Origin: Stenotrophomonas sp. ESTM1D_MKCIP4_1
GTDB lineage: Bacteria > Pseudomonadota > Gammaproteobacteria > Xanthomonadales > Xanthomonadaceae
Length of the DNA stretch: 64,000 nt
Direction: 5' to 3'
Assembly: GCF_003086895.1 (NCBI RefSeq)
Contig: NZ_CP026004.1
Location: 3,260,731-3,324,730, forward strand
In this document: positions 61,376 to 64,000 of the stretch, in pieces
Numbering within the stretch: the first letter of the stretch is position 1
How the letters are laid out: the number at the start of each line of letters is the position of its first letter
The notes under the pieces: model-generated
The model's input: only the letters and a program-made list of their open reading frames with translations
Database searches by the model: none
Told to the model about the DNA's origin: nothing
Made by a program: the position numbers and the translations under genes

Positions 61376-61696
61376 TCACCCGTTCGCAGAGGGCTCATCC
61401 AGCAATCGGTACAGCGTCCGCCGATCAATTCGGAACCGCTTGCAGAGGGAGCGCACCGATTCCTGCTGTTCCAACCCCTTCCTGATTTCGCCCACAGGGT
61501 ATGTGGGTGCCTGCAGGCTGGCCGGGATGTACAAGTCCTGGGCCGGATACTCCTCGACCAGGTAGGCGACGACTGCCGCCACCACCTCGCGGATATCGTC
61601 GCTATCGCAGCGAAGACGCAGCGCCGCCCCAATGGTCAGCTCATCAGTCAGCTCGTTGATACGGATGCGCTGGCGAACAGTGTTCCGGCTCACCAT
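61376..61696 (-). CDS. Mor-like helix-turn-helix protein
   Basis: 106 residues. A dimerisation-like first part (DIREVVAAVVAYLVEEYPAQ, DLYIPAS) precedes a C-terminal helix-turn-helix (QESVRSLCKRFRIDRRTLYR). This order is like the Mor/C activators of Mu-like phages. It sits between the large terminase gene (7-base overlap) and gpW, an unusual place for a regulator; it might instead act in DNA packaging. Confidence 0.6.
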   Translation of the reverse strand: MVSRNTVRQRIRINELTDELTIGAALRLRCDSDDIREVVAAVVAYLVEEYPAQDLYIPASLQAPTYPVGEIRKGLEQQESVRSLCKRFRIDRRTLYRLLDEPSANG

Positions 61697-63621
61697 TGCC
61701 TCCGGAACTGTTGCGCCGGCGTGGAGCGAACCTTCCTCGGCGGAAGGGATGTTTCACGGGAATCGGCATCCTCACCCGGCGAGACCGGCTCCACATTCGT
61801 CTCGCGTGGAACATCGGCCACCGGAGTGGCCGACGACAGCAAGCGCTGTTCAACCAGATCCCAATCCGCACGGGTGAAGCGATTCAAGCGGACCTCGGGA
61901 TGATGTGCCGCCGCATACGCGTACACCCAGGTATCCAAAGGCTCGTTACGGGTCACCCTCTTCTCGAACCGATTCTTCACCGGGTTATAGACCTCCGAAA
62001 CCAAGCCTGGAAAGAACTCTTCAGGCAGCTGGTCGCTGAAGTGAACCATGCGCGTTGCTACCTCACGTTCCGCATCGGCCGAGAGCCTGCTGTACAGGTA
62101 GTGCTTTGCATTAACCGTGCCCACATGGTGGATGGTGATGCCGCGCTTGTCGGTCTTGCCCTTCCAGGTCACGTCGACCAGCTTCCCCTTCGACAACACC
62201 GGGGCGTTGTTGGGAACAGCGCCGAAAATACACATGGGTCGGGTGACACGTCGCTGGCGCACGTAGTTCTTGACCGCCTCCGTGCGGTGCCCACCCGCGT
62301 CTGTGGCAACCGCCATCGGTCGTAGCAAAGCACCGTCCACCCGCTCAATGGCGCGATTGAGAAGATCCGTCAGCGCAACCCACACTGCGTCCTCGGCCGG
62401 ATCTCCCTGCAGCTCCACGTAATCCAGCGTCCATGCGGTCATGCCACGCCCCCAGCCAACGGTGTGGACCGCCAGACGGCCATCTTGGGTATCGACACCC
62501 ACTGTGATCGCCAGCACCCCGAGCGGCGCCAGGCGCAGTGCGTACGGCTCGGCACGATCCTTGATCACGTTGTGCTTGACCGCGCGCATCGACGGGTCTT
62601 CCCACGTCTCGGCCAGCCGGTCATTCACGAAGGTTTTGAGGGAGGCAGGATCACCCTGCGCCTCCAGCCACTCCTTCACCAGGTCCAACCAGCGCGGCCC
62701 GAGGCCAAACTGGTAGTACAGGCAATTGATGGTGTAGCCGCGAATCGGCGAATCCGGGTTGGCCGCGACCCATCGCCCCTTGACGATCATGTCGGTCTTG
62801 AAGTGTTCCTCGATGGCGACACCGCACTCGCAACAGGCGTACCACGCATGGCTCTTGTCGGGCGACCACACCAGGCCACTCCACTGCAGCGCCTGGTAAT
62901 GGCCGCAGTGGGGGCACGGCACGTGATAGCGGCGCTGGTCGCTCTTTTCGTACAGCTTCGCTATCCGGCTAAGTCCGGCGATGCCCGGCGTGCTGATGTA
63001 CTGCCGCTTGTAGGTGGTCGGGAAGGAGGACGTGCGGCCGTCCAGCATCTTCACCGGATCGTCGCCGGTGGAGAGCTGCTGCGGAGCCTCATCGATCTCA
63101 TCCACCTGCAGGTACTTCACCGTCGAGGACTTCAGGCGCTGCGGGCTACCCATGTGCTCCACGAATAGCTGGCCGCCAGCGAAGTCCTTGAACGTGCGCT
63201 GGTTCGCGCTGTCACGGCTGGCGGTGCTGGTCAGCGCCTTCTTGACCGCTGCGCACACCTCGATCATCGGGTTGAGCTTCTGGGCGATCCACTTGTTCAT
63301 GGATACCTCACCCGGCAGCGCATACATCATCGGGCCCGGCGCATAGTCCATCCAGTAGGCCATGGCATTGGTCGCCAGCTGACTCTTGCCGAACTGGATC
63401 GGGAACATGCAGACCTGGTCATGCACCGGGCTGCGGGCGGACATGTTGTCCATCGGCTCACGCAGTGGCGGGTTGCGGTCCGTCACCCAGCGCCCGGGCT
63501 TGCTGCCGCTCTTGGTGGACAGACGCATGTGTTCGTCGCACCACTGCGAAACGCTCATGGGCCGCCGCGGCTGCAGCGAGCGCGCCAGCACCGACGCCAG
63601 GCAGCTCTGTGCCTCCATCAT
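61690..63621 (-). CDS. Terminase large subunit (lambda GpA family)
   Basis: 643 residues that cut concatemers and pump DNA into heads. ATPase: FGKSQLATNAMAYW (Walker A-like), YLQVDEIDEAP (Walker B). A zinc-ribbon insertion holds CPHCGHY and CCECG. Nuclease: ITVGVDTQDGRLAV and, later, ATDAGGHRTEAV. The C-terminal tail is charged. The start (ATG ATG at 63621/63618) overlaps the small-subunit stop. Confidence 0.93.
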   Translation of the reverse strand: MMEAQSCLASVLARSLQPRRPMSVSQWCDEHMRLSTKSGSKPGRWVTDRNPPLREPMDNMSARSPVHDQVCMFPIQFGKSQLATNAMAYWMDYAPGPMMYALPGEVSMNKWIAQKLNPMIEVCAAVKKALTSTASRDSANQRTFKDFAGGQLFVEHMGSPQRLKSSTVKYLQVDEIDEAPQQLSTGDDPVKMLDGRTSSFPTTYKRQYISTPGIAGLSRIAKLYEKSDQRRYHVPCPHCGHYQALQWSGLVWSPDKSHAWYACCECGVAIEEHFKTDMIVKGRWVAANPDSPIRGYTINCLYYQFGLGPRWLDLVKEWLEAQGDPASLKTFVNDRLAETWEDPSMRAVKHNVIKDRAEPYALRLAPLGVLAITVGVDTQDGRLAVHTVGWGRGMTAWTLDYVELQGDPAEDAVWVALTDLLNRAIERVDGALLRPMAVATDAGGHRTEAVKNYVRQRRVTRPMCIFGAVPNNAPVLSKGKLVDVTWKGKTDKRGITIHHVGTVNAKHYLYSRLSADAEREVATRMVHFSDQLPEEFFPGLVSEVYNPVKNRFEKRVTRNEPLDTWVYAYAAAHHPEVRLNRFTRADWDLVEQRLLSSATPVADVPRETNVEPVSPGEDADSRETSLPPRKVRSTPAQQFRRQW

Positions 63622-64000
63622 TCCGCAGCCTCCGCTGCCTTGGCCGCCAACGTGCGGAAGCCCTGGCTGAGTTCTTCCAGGGCGTGGCTCACCTCATCCC
63701 AGACCAGCCGCCGGCAGCCGGCCTCGTCCAGCGTTGCAGCGAGCTGCGGCGCCAGCGTGTCGGCCAGGCGCTCCATCGCACCCCGGAACGTCGTTGCATG
63801 CTCAGCGAGGAATGCCTCCACGTCCGCGCGCGGCAGCAGCAGCCCCAGCTCCTTCTGCAGCGCGATGTGCGCCATGTGCGCGTCGGTCTCTGCCTTGTCG
63901 GCCAGCGCCTTGGCCTTGCGCGCGGAATCCGGCGTCTGGGGGCGGCCCGGCCGTGCAGCCCTGGCATCGTCGTCGTCGCCGTCCTCTTCCTCATAATCGA
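63618..64000 (-). CDS. Terminase small subunit (5' part beyond the window)
   Basis: The frame is open to the right edge, so the start is not seen; at least 127 codons are present. The visible part begins DYEEEDGDDDDARAARPGRP, then KAKALADKAETDAHMAHIAL and LLLPRADVEAFLAEHATTF, which fits the DUF1441/Nu1-like DNA-binding terminase subunit. Its stop overlaps the start of the large subunit. Confidence 0.8.
   Translation of the reverse strand, partial: DYEEEDGDDDDARAARPGRPQTPDSARKAKALADKAETDAHMAHIALQKELGLLLPRADVEAFLAEHATTFRGAMERLADTLAPQLAATLDEAGCRRLVWDEVSHALEELSQGFRTLAAKAAEAAE

Overview
The window looks like the chromosome of a Stenotrophomonas (maltophilia group) or close xanthomonad. The evidence is the high GC, the order pilG-pilH-pilI-pilJ beside gshB and a TonB gene, a copL-copA-copB copper operon, many GTAG-headed short palindromes of the SMAG type, and a LexA box of the Xanthomonas form (TTAG-N6-TACTA). 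The species call is inference; no rRNA or other marker gene is present.

Bases 1-37,700 are mainly core chromosome. In order: twitching-motility chemosensory genes (pilG/H/I/J, minus; pilJ is cut by the window edge); gshB and a TonB protein (plus); tsaB and a DinG/YoaA helicase (minus); a TPR lipoprotein and mrcB (minus); a family 2 glycosyltransferase, a TPR membrane protein and relA (minus); pgaC-pgaD and a secreted protein (plus); hrpA (minus) divergent from dps (plus); recQ; copLAB; a GNAT acetyltransferase; an intact IS110 element; a zinc-ribbon protein; a frameshifted CAAX protease; a lone receiver protein; an esterase coupled to a SUKH protein; a TatA-like microprotein; a structured leader before a small unknown gene; two tandem paralogous small secreted proteins; and a decayed antitoxin gene. 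Two intergenic stretches (5112-5679 and 8482-9093) carry the same ordered set of long hairpins and SMAG palindromes, like a composite non-coding repeat of about 500 bp.

At 37,725-37,770 lies the 3' half of a tRNA-Lys gene with its terminator on the left. It marks the left attachment site of a lambda-like siphophage prophage that fills the rest of the window and runs off the right end. The late genes are all on the minus strand and read from right to left: small and large terminase, a small HTH protein, gpW-like, portal, protease-capsid fusion, DUF2190, then the lysis genes (endolysin, holin-like, Rz/Rz1), then tail genes (Z-like, joining protein, U-like, tube, G/GT with a -1 frameshift, tape measure, M-, L-, K-like, J-like, FN3 protein, esterase tail fibre, lectin-like protein). 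Beyond the tail genes lie accessory genes: a DNA adenine methylase, an AT-rich DUF5343 gene, and a LexA-controlled umuDC cassette next to the attachment site.

The most informative non-coding findings are the IS110 bridge-RNA region, whose predicted target loop matches the SMAG palindrome the element sits in; the slippery site of the tail chaperone gene; the pseudoknot-capable leader at 35,712-35,916; and the composite hairpin repeats with paired changes between copies.
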